A stretch of 64,000 bases of DNA from Microbacteriaceae bacterium X2B (GCA_005502445.1 SCPB01000002.1:62001-126000), one strand, 5' to 3'; numbered from the stretch's first letter, positions 49,454 through 57,393 are shown. Notes: a model not told the origin generated them from the letters alone. Program-made: numbers and translations.

Positions 49454-50032
49454 GTGTCGACCATCGAATTGGCGTCAGCGTTCACGCTCGATGACGCGCG
49501 CGCCTCTGGCCTGCGCAAGGATCAGGTGTACGAGATGCTCGCGCAAGGGGAGATCGAGCGCATCGGCCGCGGCGTGTATCTGAGGCCGGGTGTGATCGAT
49601 CCGTCGTGGGCCACCCTGGCGGCCGCGACCGCGGTGCAGCCGACCGCCACGCTATGCCTGACGAGCGCGCTCGTGCACCACGAGCTGAGTGACGCGATTC
49701 CGTCCGCCACGGATATCGCCCTACCGCGCGGCACCCGCTATCCCGCCGGTTTCGAGCACGCGGCATGGCACAGCTTCGACGCCGCGACGTTCGAAACCGG
49801 GCGCGAGACCCTCGACGCGGGGGACGGGCTGACCCTGGCGATCTACTCGGCCGAGCGGACCATCGTTGACTGCTTCCGCCTCATGCATCTAGAGGGTAGC
49901 GATGTGGCGTATGCGGCGTTGCGGCGGTGGCTCTCGCGTCGCGACAGTTCCGCTTCGGCTCTGCTGAAGGTGGCTTCCGCGTTCCCGAAGGCGCTGCCGC
50001 GCCTCCGGCTCGCGCTGGAGGCGCTGCTGTGA
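49454..50032 (+). CDS. abiEi: AbiEi-family antitoxin (type IV)
   Basis: 192 aa. N-terminal winged-helix AbiEi_4-type domain (FTLDDARASGLRKDQVYEML, GEIERIGRGVYLRPG) then the C-terminal AbiEi domain (CLTSALVHHELSD, YSAERTIVDCFRLMH). Represses its own promoter and neutralises AbiEii in known systems. GTG at 49454 with AGGAGAA 3 nt upstream. Overlaps abiEii by 4 nt (GTGA). Confidence 0.88.
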   Translation: MSTIELASAFTLDDARASGLRKDQVYEMLAQGEIERIGRGVYLRPGVIDPSWATLAAATAVQPTATLCLTSALVHHELSDAIPSATDIALPRGTRYPAGFEHAAWHSFDAATFETGRETLDAGDGLTLAIYSAERTIVDCFRLMHLEGSDVAYAALRRWLSRRDSSASALLKVASAFPKALPRLRLALEALL

Positions 50033-50940
50033 CGCCGCCCGTGCCGACCCGAGACACACCGGAGGGGCGCGCTTACAACGACCTGCGAAACCTCGCCCGG
50101 CGGCACGGACGCGAGCCGGTCGAGTACTTCACGCTCTACGCGCTCGAAGGCTTCCTCGCCCGGTTGGCGTCGTCCATGTACGCCGAGGACTTCGTGCTCA
50201 AGGGCGGCGTGCTCATGGCCGCGTTCGCCGCCCGTCGCCCAACCCGCGACATCGACCTCGCGGCATCCGGGTTCGCCAACGATGTCCCCGGTGTCGAGCG
50301 CCGGGTGCGAGCCATCATCGCGCAGGATCTCGGCGACGGACTCACCTTCGATCCCGAGTCGATCGCTGGTGAGCCGATCAGGGACGAAGCCGGCTACTCG
50401 GGCGTCCGCGTCAAACTCGTGGCGCACCTCGCGTCCGCTCAGCTTGCGCTGCACGTCGATGTGAACTTCGGCGACCCGATCTGGCCCGCGCCCAGCGAAG
50501 CGGAGCTGCCGCTGCTGCTGGGCGGGACGCTGCGGCTGCGCGGCTATCCGGCCCACATGGTGCTCGCCGAGAAGATCGTGACCGCCATCGACCGTGGCGA
50601 TCAGAATACCCGTTGGCGAGACTTCGTCGACATCGCAGCGATCGTCGGAGCCCGCAGCATCCGATATGGCGACCAGCGCGGCGCATTGGAGGCGGTGGCG
50701 AGCTATCGCCGAGTTACTCTGGAACCGCTCGCGCCGCTGCTCACACGGATGCCGGACTTCGCCCAGCGCAAATGGGCCGTCTGGCGTCGCAAACAGCGGC
50801 TTGAGGCATCGACGCCCGAGCGATTCAGTGATCTGCTCGCTGAGTGCGCCGCGTTCGCCGATCCCGCGCTCGACGGCAGCGTCGAGGGGCTCGTGTGGGA
50901 CCCCGCGGATGGTGCATGGAAGTCCGGCGCGCGGGCGTGA
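50029..50940 (+). CDS. abiEii: AbiEii/AbiGii-family nucleotidyltransferase toxin
   Basis: 303 aa. Pol-beta-like nucleotidyltransferase: FVLKGGVLMAAFAARRPTRD is the G-G plus DxD region (RDIDLA), followed by the conserved Lys motif HMVLAEKIVTAIDRG and RWRDFVDIAAI. In AbiE systems the toxin modifies tRNA or blocks translation and gives phage resistance by growth arrest. Start GTG overlaps the abiEi stop. A broken copy of 377 bp lies 2.65 kb upstream. Confidence 0.9.
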   Translation: MTPPVPTRDTPEGRAYNDLRNLARRHGREPVEYFTLYALEGFLARLASSMYAEDFVLKGGVLMAAFAARRPTRDIDLAASGFANDVPGVERRVRAIIAQDLGDGLTFDPESIAGEPIRDEAGYSGVRVKLVAHLASAQLALHVDVNFGDPIWPAPSEAELPLLLGGTLRLRGYPAHMVLAEKIVTAIDRGDQNTRWRDFVDIAAIVGARSIRYGDQRGALEAVASYRRVTLEPLAPLLTRMPDFAQRKWAVWRRKQRLEASTPERFSDLLAECAAFADPALDGSVEGLVWDPADGAWKSGARA

Positions 50941-50965
50941 CGCGTCTGCGGGGGGCGAACAGGCC

Positions 50966-51601
50966 CTAGCCGACGACGAGCGTGTCGCCCGGCCGCAGCG
51001 CGACGAACTCGCCCCCGTGCAGTTCTGCGACCTGCGCGATGCGCGCCGCCGCCATGCGGTTGCCGACCTCCGAGTAGATCATGTCGTGCGTCGCGAACAC
51101 GCGGCGCGGCTTCACGGCGTCGACGTAGTCCATGACCTCGCCGATCTTCAGCCACGGGGCGCTCGCGGGCACGGCGAGCACGTCCACCGGCCCGGAGGGC
51201 ACCGTGAACGAGTCGCCCGGGTAGTAGAGCAGGCCGTTGACGAGCACCCCCAGGTTGTCGATGACGGGGATGCTGCGGTGGATCTCGGCGTGCCGGCCAC
51301 CGGAGAAGGCGAGGGCGAAGGGTCCGGCGGTGCGGGCATCCCCGGCCGAGACGATCTGCCAGGCGAATCCGGGGTGTGCGGCGGCGACCCCGGCGGGGGC
51401 GAACAGCTCGACGCCGGTCGCCGAGTCGAGCAGCCGGTGCAGGTGCTCGGGGGTCACGTGGTCGGCGTGCTCGTGGGTGACGACGACGCCGAGGAGGTTC
51501 TCGACCGTGAAGGCCTTGGTGAACGAACCGGGGTCGATGACGAGGCTCGCGCCCTCGTGCTCGATGCTGAGGCAGGCGTGCTCGCGCTTGGTGACGATCA
51601 T
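50966..51601 (-). CDS. MBL-fold metallo-hydrolase
   Basis: 211 aa. Metallo-beta-lactamase fold of the UlaG/RNase-Z-like small type: IVTKREHACLSIEHEGASLV start, metal motif VVTHEHADH, ILNH-type later ligands in YYPGDSF and VFATHDMIY. ATG at 51601 is preferred (MIVTKREHACL). Divergent from csoR through a shared promoter region. Two damaged copies occur at 47521 and 57394. Substrate unknown. Confidence 0.83.
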   Translation of the reverse strand: MIVTKREHACLSIEHEGASLVIDPGSFTKAFTVENLLGVVVTHEHADHVTPEHLHRLLDSATGVELFAPAGVAAAHPGFAWQIVSAGDARTAGPFALAFSGGRHAEIHRSIPVIDNLGVLVNGLLYYPGDSFTVPSGPVDVLAVPASAPWLKIGEVMDYVDAVKPRRVFATHDMIYSEVGNRMAAARIAQVAELHGGEFVALRPGDTLVVG

Positions 51602-51647
51602 GGGCACACTGTAGTCACGGCAGTTCACGACGCCGAGGGGTTATTTG

Positions 51648-51676
51648 TTGACTAAAATACCCCCTGGGGGTATTAT
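51648..51676 (+). promoter_or_regulatory. CsoR-type operator and promoter, copy 1
   Basis: TTGACT (51648-51653), 17-bp spacer, TATTAT (51671-51676). The spacer contains the palindrome ATACCCCCTGGGGGTAT (51657-51673), a typical G/C-tract CsoR operator. The csoR ATG is 7 nt after -10, so the transcript is leaderless. In this copy the gene downstream is truncated. Confidence 0.78.
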
Positions 51677-51682
51677 TCGCCC

Positions 51683-51723
51683 ATGATCGACGACATCAAG
51701 AAGCGCGCCCTGCACCGCGCGCG
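51683..51723 (+). pseudogene. csoR 5' fragment
   Basis: The first 13 codons (MIDDIKKRALHRA) match the intact csoR at 57943, with the same leaderless promoter; identity stops at about 51723 where a sufU remnant begins. Breakpoint of an old recombination. Confidence 0.8.
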
Positions 51724-51735
51724 GGTTCCGGTCCT

Positions 51736-51960
51736 TACTATGAGCGACTCCTCCTTCTGGAGCACTCCCGGGAGCGGCGCGGGTACGGCCTGGCGCCGCA
51801 CCCGTCCATCGAGTCGCATCAATCCAACCCCGGCTGCGGCGATGAGATCACGTTGCACCTGCAATCTCGCCGGCACGAGGACGACTGTCGAGCCTGTGTC
51901 GCGGGAATGCCGCGGCTGCGTCATCCCGACGGCGTCCACGTCGCTGCTGAGCGAGTTCGC
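51736..51960 (+). pseudogene. sufU/iscU-type Fe-S scaffold gene, degraded fragment
   Basis: YYERLLLLEHSRERRGYGLA then SHQSNPGCGDEITLHL matches the N-terminal region of SufU, including the first cluster-ligand Cys in NPxCGDE. After about 51861 the match continues in the next frame as ECRGCVIPTASTSLLSEFA (normally a GCAISQAS-like segment). One frameshift, missing start and missing end make it a fossil. Normally sufU sits in the suf operon, so this piece was imported. Confidence 0.55.
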
Positions 51961-52029
51961 GCTCGCGCGGTTTCCGCAGCGCGGTTCCGGATCCGGCGCC
52001 GCGCTCTCGGCTCTCTGTCACGAGGCGGC

Positions 52030-52512
52030 ATGACCGGGACGAGTGCAGAGTCGAAGGACGACCAGGGCGGACGCAAACGAAGAAAGCCGGTTTGGCCGCT
52101 CGTCGCAGCCGCCACGCTGCCACCGGTCGTCGCCGTGGTGGTGGTCGCCTCGCTCGCCTCCGGCGCCAGTGCTCCGACCGTCGTCGAGGGAAATATGTGG
52201 GTGGGCGCAGAAGAGTTCGGGCCCACGAGTTCCGCAAGCCCGGAGGATGTGCAGGTCGCTCATGACGCACTGCATGAGATCGGCGAGCAGTGCCTGGAGG
52301 CGAACCCCGACCGGGACGTCATCGGCATGAGCGTCGATTCCATCCTCGACTTCGCCCAGCGCTTTCCGACTGGTCGTTTTCCCATCGACGATGAGACCGC
52401 CACAGCCACAACGCTCCTCGTCGTGACCCGGGACGCGGTCGAGAAGTGCGCCGCCTGGGCTGTACCCGAGGTGGAAGCGGAGCTTCCGGCGGATCTGCGC
52501 CGCGCGGGATGA
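52030..52512 (+). CDS. Single-pass membrane protein, unknown function
   Basis: 160 aa. Basic N-terminus (KRRKPVW), one membrane helix (PLVAAATLPPVVAVVVVASL, about residues 23-43), then an outer domain with conserved-looking helix AHDALHEIGEQCLEANP and RDAVEKCAAWAVPEVEA; the two Cys could pair. No family recognised. The ribosome site (GAGGCGG) is weak. The 208 bp between this gene and 52721 contains no gene that I can support. Confidence 0.55.
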   Translation: MTGTSAESKDDQGGRKRRKPVWPLVAAATLPPVVAVVVVASLASGASAPTVVEGNMWVGAEEFGPTSSASPEDVQVAHDALHEIGEQCLEANPDRDVIGMSVDSILDFAQRFPTGRFPIDDETATATTLLVVTRDAVEKCAAWAVPEVEAELPADLRRAG

Positions 52513-52720
52513 TCATCCCGCGGGCACCGTAGGGCTCCGACGCCGGCAGCGGGCCCGTTCCACGCAGAGCGGGAGTCCCCAATCGGCCATGTCTGCACGA
52601 CTTGCGCGGGCGCGTTGAGCGCATCCAGGATCCGGTCGTCCTCGTCGATGGCACGTTCGATGCGCCGACCCTTCTCACCGGCAGGTGGGCAGCTACCGGC
52701 GACTGAGCCCCCGAACGCGC

Positions 52721-53707
52721 TCAGCTGGTGGGCTCCCACGTGGCTCCGGCGTCACTTGAGGCGAAGACGTATGCCTGCACGCCCTGCAAGACTCCGGCGT
52801 ACATCGTGGAACCGTCCTCGGAGTAGGTCACGGCGCTCGTCCCCGGCGGTAGCGAGAGGTTCTGCCATGTCGATCCGCCATCCCGGCTCAGCGCTCCGCC
52901 GTTCATGCCCACTGCGACCAACTCGTCGATGTCCGTCGGGTTCCATGCGGCCGCCATCGCCCCGCTCGGGCCGCCGAGCGGGGACCAGGTCGCTCCTCCG
53001 TCGGCGCTGGTGGCGAGCCCACCGGCCATGTCTGGTGCGATGATCCGGTTCGGGTCGTCGGCGTCGACGAGGATCGTGCCCATGAATGACTGGCCAACCT
53101 GGTCGTTGCGGATCTCCCAGGTCTCGCCGCCGTCTTCCGAGATGAGCAGTCCGGTTTGCGGGGATGCGGCGTAGACGACCTCAGCGGCACCGCCGATCGC
53201 GTGCACGTCCGAGAAATTGACGGGAGCCTTAGCAAAGCTCATTCCCCCATCGGTTGAACTGAACAGCCCGGGGTGTCCGCCCACGAGGATCGCGTCGGGT
53301 GTCACCGCCCAGCCCATCGCGTCGGTGTCGGTCAACGTGGGCAGGTCCTGCCAACTCGCACCCCCGTCACGAGAGACGGCTCCCGCCTGGTGCCCTCCGA
53401 CATAGAGTGCGCCATCGATCGCCGCGATGGTGTGGAGGTCCCCACCCACCGTCGGGGCGAACCCCGAGTCGCTGCCCGGCCCGGACCCGGTGCCGGCTCC
53501 GTTCTGGTTCCCATTGCCGTTGTCGAAAACGGCGGTCACGACGATCAGAACGGCGGCCAAGATCCCGGCGATGATGCCGCTCGCGACCCACATTCTCTTC
53601 CGTCGCTTGGCGCGTGCCGCGTCCTCAGCAGCGGCATTGCGGGCTGCTTGACGAACTGCGCGCTTGTCGGCGGTTGCGGTCGTCGACGGGCGGGTGATGC
53701 TGGGCAT
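52721..53707 (-). CDS. BNR/Asp-box repeat membrane protein (F510_1955-type glycosylhydrolase-like)
   Basis: 328 aa. One membrane helix at residues 40-62 after a basic cytoplasmic tail (RAKRRKRMWVASGIIAG), then a secreted beta-propeller with six Asp boxes: SRDGGASW, STDGGMSF, SEDGGETW, SADGGATW, SRDGGSTW and SSDAGATW. Similar to sialidase/photosystem-stability (Ycf48-like) propellers often found near metal-resistance genes. ATG at 53707 with AGGAA upstream is chosen; a longer frame runs through the BlaI box and is rejected. No obvious catalytic residues. Confidence 0.8.
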   Translation of the reverse strand: MPSITRPSTTATADKRAVRQAARNAAAEDAARAKRRKRMWVASGIIAGILAAVLIVVTAVFDNGNGNQNGAGTGSGPGSDSGFAPTVGGDLHTIAAIDGALYVGGHQAGAVSRDGGASWQDLPTLTDTDAMGWAVTPDAILVGGHPGLFSSTDGGMSFAKAPVNFSDVHAIGGAAEVVYAASPQTGLLISEDGGETWEIRNDQVGQSFMGTILVDADDPNRIIAPDMAGGLATSADGGATWSPLGGPSGAMAAAWNPTDIDELVAVGMNGGALSRDGGSTWQNLSLPPGTSAVTYSEDGSTMYAGVLQGVQAYVFASSDAGATWEPTS

Positions 53708-53819
53708 GGCAATTCCTAGCTGTAGATGGAGGTGCTGCGGGGCGGTACCGGACGGCGCGTCACCCCGGTCCTGGTGGATGCCCCGCTCACGCCGATCGTA
53801 CCGCCGATCCACACTCGTT

Positions 53820-53838
53820 GCTAATTTCGTTAGTAGAT
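53820..53838. promoter_or_regulatory. Predicted BlaI/CopY operator 1
   Basis: GCTAATTTCGTTAGTAGAT, imperfect dyad CTAA...TAG. It matches 15 of 19 positions with the box at 57120. It lies 113 bp upstream of the Asp-box gene (minus strand), just after the M56 gene. The BlaI-family repressor encoded at 54839 is the natural candidate binder. Confidence 0.55.
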
Positions 53839-53873
53839 AGGCTGTGATGGAGAGCGCGGGGTGCCCCAGCTGG

Positions 53874-54842
53874 TCAGCCCAGTGCGACGGCACAGGCTTC
53901 GGGCGCCATCAGGAGCAGTGCTCCGGCGACCGTGAGGGCGCCGCTCAAGCTGATGCCAACGAGCGACAACCGCGCGCCGATCAGTTGCGGCGTCGTCGGG
54001 GGAACCACCAGCCGACGGGCACGCAGCAGCACCGAGGGGCCCCCTGCGCCGAGCGCAGCCGTGGGAGCCGATGCGCTCGACATGGTCAGCAGCGCAGTGA
54101 CGAGCGACTTCCGTCCGTACCGGCGGCTCGACACGTCGTCGGCGCACATCTCCAATAGCCTCGCGACCTCCCGCTCGGCGTCGACGAAGAGCGGCACGCC
54201 GGGGGCGGCACGCCGGATCACGGCGAGAAAGCTGAGGAGCAGGTGGTGCCGCCCTGCGAGATGTGCTTGCTCGTGCGCGATCACTGCCGCGAGCTCGTCC
54301 TGGCGCAGGCTGGCCAACGTCGCCGTCGTCACCACCACGGTCCCCGATCTGCCGGTCAGAACCGGGCCGGAGAGGCAATACGCCGCTCGTTCGACGGAGT
54401 CCACGACCAAGGTTCCCGCACCCAGATCGGGTGCCGGTCTGCCGATGAGCCTGACCGCTCGACGGAGCTTCCGACGCGCACGGCTGGCGGCCCCGACCAC
54501 CTGGCTTGCGCGCCAGATGAGCACCGCGAGAACTGGAATTAGAGCAACCGTCGTGATCGCGACGATGGCGGTGTCGATGAACGCCCAACGCATCTCGCCG
54601 GCGGCCCATCCCGCTAGGCAGGCTTGGCTCTTTGTCGCCCAGTCTCCCATCAAGGCAAGTGCTTCGGCGAGGATGAGCGCAGCAGCGGCCACCCCCGCGA
54701 GCAGGACGCTCAGCACAGCGAGCAGCCACACCCCGACGGCGAGTCGTGGTGAATGCCCGGTGGCCGTGTACTTCACGAGCACCCGCGGAATCAGCGAGGC
54801 AGCCAGCGCTCCGAACACCACGAGGCAGGCCGCCAGGGTCAC
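53874..54842 (-). CDS. M56-family (BlaR1/MecR1-like) membrane metallopeptidase
   Basis: 322 aa. Four to five membrane helices and a cytoplasmic zinc-protease motif AAVIAHEQAHL (His190, Glu191, His194), with EVARLLEMCADDVSS supplying the third ligand. It lacks the extracellular penicillin-binding sensor of BlaR1, as is usual in actinobacteria. It should cleave the BlaI-family repressor when a signal is sensed. Overlaps the blaI gene by 4 nt. Confidence 0.87.
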   Translation of the reverse strand: MTLAACLVVFGALAASLIPRVLVKYTATGHSPRLAVGVWLLAVLSVLLAGVAAAALILAEALALMGDWATKSQACLAGWAAGEMRWAFIDTAIVAITTVALIPVLAVLIWRASQVVGAASRARRKLRRAVRLIGRPAPDLGAGTLVVDSVERAAYCLSGPVLTGRSGTVVVTTATLASLRQDELAAVIAHEQAHLAGRHHLLLSFLAVIRRAAPGVPLFVDAEREVARLLEMCADDVSSRRYGRKSLVTALLTMSSASAPTAALGAGGPSVLLRARRLVVPPTTPQLIGARLSLVGISLSGALTVAGALLLMAPEACAVALG

Positions 54843-55195
54843 TGCTCGCGCCCCTCGACGAGCCGCCGCAGCGCCTCGGACTCCTCTTCGGAGACGGTCT
54901 CCACGAAGCGCGCCAGGACGGCGGCCCGGTCCACGCCCTCATCGAGAGCCTCACGCATCAGGCGCGCGGCGTACTCCTCACGCGTGAGCACCGGCGCGTA
55001 CCGCCACGCCCGGCCATCCATCTTCCGGCGCAGCCAGCCCTTGCGGTGCAGGATGGTCATCACCGTCATGACGGTGGTGTACGCAGGGCTGCGCTGCTCG
55101 CTCAGGTCCTGGAGCACGTCGCGCACCGTCGCGGGCTCGCCCCGCGACCACAGGCTCGTCATGATCGCGGCTTCGAGGTCGCCGAATCCGCGCAC
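54839..55195 (-). CDS. BlaI/MecI/CopY-family repressor
   Basis: 118 aa. Winged helix (LEAAIMTSLWSRGEPATVRD, AYTTVMTVMTILHRKGWLRR) followed by the dimerisation helices. In this family the signal-activated M56 protease cuts near the Asn-Met or similar site of the repressor. First gene of the blaI-M56 pair; TACTA-like boxes at 53820 and 57120 are candidate operators. Confidence 0.9.
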   Translation of the reverse strand: MRGFGDLEAAIMTSLWSRGEPATVRDVLQDLSEQRSPAYTTVMTVMTILHRKGWLRRKMDGRAWRYAPVLTREEYAARLMREALDEGVDRAAVLARFVETVSEEESEALRRLVEGREQ

Positions 55196-55207
55196 ACCCG
55201 ATCCTTC

Positions 55208-55967
55208 CTACTCGCCGTGCGGACCAGCATACGGGGCGGGCCCAGGGGACGAAGCAGGCTGGAGGCCTTCTGGCTCAGCGCCCAGGTCGGCCGAGTCTGA
55301 GCCGCTTCCCTCCGTGGAATCCGGCTCGCTTTCCCTGCCGGGCAGCCGGACGCTCGTCTCCGGAGCGTTCTGCCGCTTCGTCTGCACCAGAACGAGGAGA
55401 ACGCCGATCAAAGCCGCCGTGGCAGCGGTGATCATGCTGATCTTGACGCCGGACAGCAGGAGCTCCGTGGGGTCGAGCCGCAGATTCTCGAGCCAGGTGC
55501 GGCCGGTGCCGTACCAGATGAGGTAGAGCCCGAAGGCGGTGCCCCAGCGCAGGTCGGGCTTCCGCTCCACGATCAGGATCACGGCGGCACCGAGCAGGTT
55601 CCACAGCAGCTCGTAGAGGAACAGCGGATGGAAGAGGGTGTCGGCAGGCAGTCCTTCGGGGAATGCGGGGCTACTCTGGCTGACCTCCAGCCCTCACCGC
55701 ACAGTGGTCGGTGCCCCGTAGAACTCCTCCGCGAAGTAGCAGCCCAACCGTCCGATGGCCTGCGCGATCAGCAGCGCCGGAGCGAGTGCATCCGCGAAGG
55801 AAAGGAAGCGGGCTCCCGCCCTGCGGCATCCGATGTAGGCCCCGACGCCGCCGAAGATCACCGCGCCAAAAATGGCGAGGCCGCGCTCCCAGACCGTGAG
55901 GCTGTCGAGCAGGTTCGCGCCCGTATAGAAGAACTCCAGCCCGGTGGCCGTGGGGTCGAAACTGTAT
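55208..55967 (-). pseudogene. lgt: Prolipoprotein diacylglyceryl transferase (lgt), truncated and with nonsense codon
   Basis: In one frame: YTGANLLDSLTVWERGLAIF, IGRLGCYFAEEFYGAPTTVR, TGA (55696-55694), GLEVSQ, FHPLFLYELLWNLLG, and WYGTGRTWLENLR. The TGA stands where Lgt has Trp (the LPWGLE motif), a single TGG-to-TGA change. The 5' third is missing and replaced by a copA fragment; the 3' tail is long and acidic. An intact lgt must exist elsewhere, since Lgt is needed for the lipoproteins seen here. Confidence 0.8.
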
Positions 55968-56219
55968 CCGCGCCCGCGACGTCGCGAAGTTCGCCCCAGC
56001 CTTCGCCACGTCAGGAAGTCGCCGCGTGCTTCGCCCGACACGATGGACACACGAGCTGCACGTCATGCCCCCGACCGCCAGGTCGACGTCGACGACACCC
56101 GCCTGCGGATTGGAGTCCGTCGATCGGGGTGAAACATCAGTAGTCGCGTCGAGTGTGCCCTTTCTCAAGGTCTTTTCGGTGGTATTCGTGGCCACGGATA
56201 GGCTGGCGGGCGCACCCAT
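55968..56219 (-). pseudogene. copA-type Cu(I) P-type ATPase, N-terminal fragment
   Basis: Starts with ATG at 56219 and reaches an HMA metal-binding domain (VDLAVGGMTCSSCVHRVGRS) with the copper-binding CxxC, continuing to NFATSRAR. At about 55967 it is fused to the lgt fragment in a different frame. All transmembrane and catalytic parts of the pump are gone. Confidence 0.65.
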
Positions 56220-56291
56220 CGGCGGCCTCGGGAGGCTTGTTCCGGGCGGGCTCTCCGCCTGAGGGCGAGTCGCCCGGCCAGGCCCGACGGG

Positions 56292-56594
56292 TCAGGAACC
56301 CATGTCCATACCTGGCATGTCGCCGGACTCGCCGCCCTCCATGCCCCCCATGGCGTCCGACATCATCGATCGCATCTGCTCTTGCAGTTCGGGGTCCGAC
56401 ATCATGTCGGACATCGCGTCCTTCATCTGCTGGCGGAACTCCTCATCCGTCATCATCTGCCCCATCTCGGAGCTCGATGCCGTGGGAGTCGGAGTCGGGG
56501 TCTGCCGGCTTGCCAGCGCAAGGCTGGGAACGGCCACCAGGCCGGCGCCTACCAGAAGGCCCCCCGTGCCGACTGCAATCATCCGTTTGTTCAT
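56292..56594 (-). CDS. Secreted Met-rich protein (probable copper binding)
   Basis: 100 aa. Signal peptide (GTGGLLVGAGLVAVPSLALA) and a mature region with about 15 Met in 70 residues, concentrated in MGQMMTDEEF, MKDAMSDMMSDP, MRSMMSDAMGGM and MPGMDMGS. Met-rich, His-poor extracytoplasmic proteins bind Cu(I). No ordinary cupredoxin or PCuAC motif. Lies with other small membrane proteins and the copA remnant. Confidence 0.68.
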   Translation of the reverse strand: MNKRMIAVGTGGLLVGAGLVAVPSLALASRQTPTPTPTASSSEMGQMMTDEEFRQQMKDAMSDMMSDPELQEQMRSMMSDAMGGMEGGESGDMPGMDMGS

Positions 56595-56599
56595 GATCC

Positions 56600-56869
56600 C
56601 TACCCTTCAGTCGTCGATCTTGTGGCCTGTGGAGCGTCGGCGGTCAGTGCGCCGGCGGGGCCCGCCTGCAGGTCTGCCAGTTCGGCACGGGTACGGGCGA
56701 GTTCGTTCTCGAAGTCGCCGCTGCCGGCATCCCGGGTTCCGCAGCACCCCGCTTGCCCGCCCATAGCCGCGGATCCGGTTCCTCCCCGGCGCATGGGCCG
56801 CAGACAGAAGAAGTAGGTCAGGGCCAGTGAGGCCACCACCACGCCGATCGGCACCAGCCACTCGGTCAC
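56600..56869 (-). CDS. Small membrane protein with CC motif and coiled-coil tail
   Basis: 89 aa. GTG at 56869. One helix (VPIGVVVASLALTYFFCL), then GGQAGCCGTRDAG, a Cys-Cys pair able to bind Cu or Hg, and a coiled-coil (FENELARTRAELADLQAG). Overlaps the next gene upstream by 4 nt (GTGA). Likely in the same metal-related operon. Function unknown. Confidence 0.6.
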   Translation of the reverse strand: MTEWLVPIGVVVASLALTYFFCLRPMRRGGTGSAAMGGQAGCCGTRDAGSGDFENELARTRAELADLQAGPAGALTADAPQATRSTTEG

Positions 56870-57078
56870 AGCGGCGACCCGCCCACGTCGTTGCGCGTGA
56901 TGCCACGCTCCGCCTGCAACTGGTCGATCTGCGCCTGCAACCCCGCGAGTTCCGCGCGTTTGGCCACGGCGTCGCCATCGGCGGGCTGATCCTTCCGCCC
57001 GCGCATCATGAGCCACATCATCGCGCCCATTCCCAGCGGGCAGGCCAGCAGGGCAAGGGCGTACAGCGCCTCAGGCAT
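56866..57078 (-). CDS. Small membrane protein with coiled-coil tail (DUF2933-like)
   Basis: 70 aa. A helix with Met/Cys (LALLACPLGMGAMMWLMMRG) then RAELAGLQAQIDQLQAERG, a coiled coil. Resembles the small DUF2933-type proteins found in heavy-metal clusters. AGGAATGAC precedes the ATG. First gene of the operon 57078-56292; a predicted BlaI box lies 42 bp upstream. Confidence 0.62.
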   Translation of the reverse strand: MPEALYALALLACPLGMGAMMWLMMRGRKDQPADGDAVAKRAELAGLQAQIDQLQAERGITRNDVGGSPL

Positions 57079-57119
57079 GTCATTCCTCTCGGTGATGAAG
57101 CGGATCCGATCCGGCCTCC

Positions 57120-57138
57120 GCTAATCTGCATAGTAGAT
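57120..57138. promoter_or_regulatory. Predicted BlaI/CopY operator 2
   Basis: GCTAATCTGCATAGTAGAT, dyad CTAATCTG/CATAGTAG, 15 of 19 equal to the box at 53820. Lies 42 bp upstream of the small membrane protein operon on the minus strand. Confidence 0.55.
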
Positions 57139-57393
57139 CACGATTCCGGGGGCACCTTTGCCCGGATGCCGAACTCCGGAGTCCGATCGGATATGCGGGG
57201 GGCCGAGGTTGGCGCCCTGTAGGGGTCGGCGACATGTGGGGCCGGGGACATGTGCAGGGAACGCGGAATGGCAAAAGAGGTAAACGGTCTGCAGCATTCG
57301 GTCCCGCAGGAACGCCGAGCCCATTGGACGAAGCGGAGGAATACGGCGGCCGACTAAAGCGCCCCAGCGTGTCCGGAGAGCGGTTTGCTGGTG
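57139..57393. other. Gene-free stretch
   Basis: 255 bp between BlaI box 2 and the damaged MBL gene. Short open frames on both strands have no ribosome site, no recognisable domain and atypical codon use. No hairpin terminator or promoter is convincing. Probably debris of recombination. Confidence 0.5.

Noticed and set aside
51673-51939. Minus-strand frame across the csoR fragment and sufU remnant
   Set aside because: The plus strand has recognisable csoR and SufU segments; the reverse reading has no known domain.
52260-52739. Minus-strand frame between 52260 and 52739 (contains GRRIERAIDEDDRILDAL)
   Set aside because: A helix-like stretch looked gene-like, but there is no ribosome site, and it overlaps the 160-aa gene; not supported.
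57121-57324. Minus-strand 67-residue frame beside the BlaI box
   Set aside because: It overlaps the operator, has no ribosome site, and shows no family motif.
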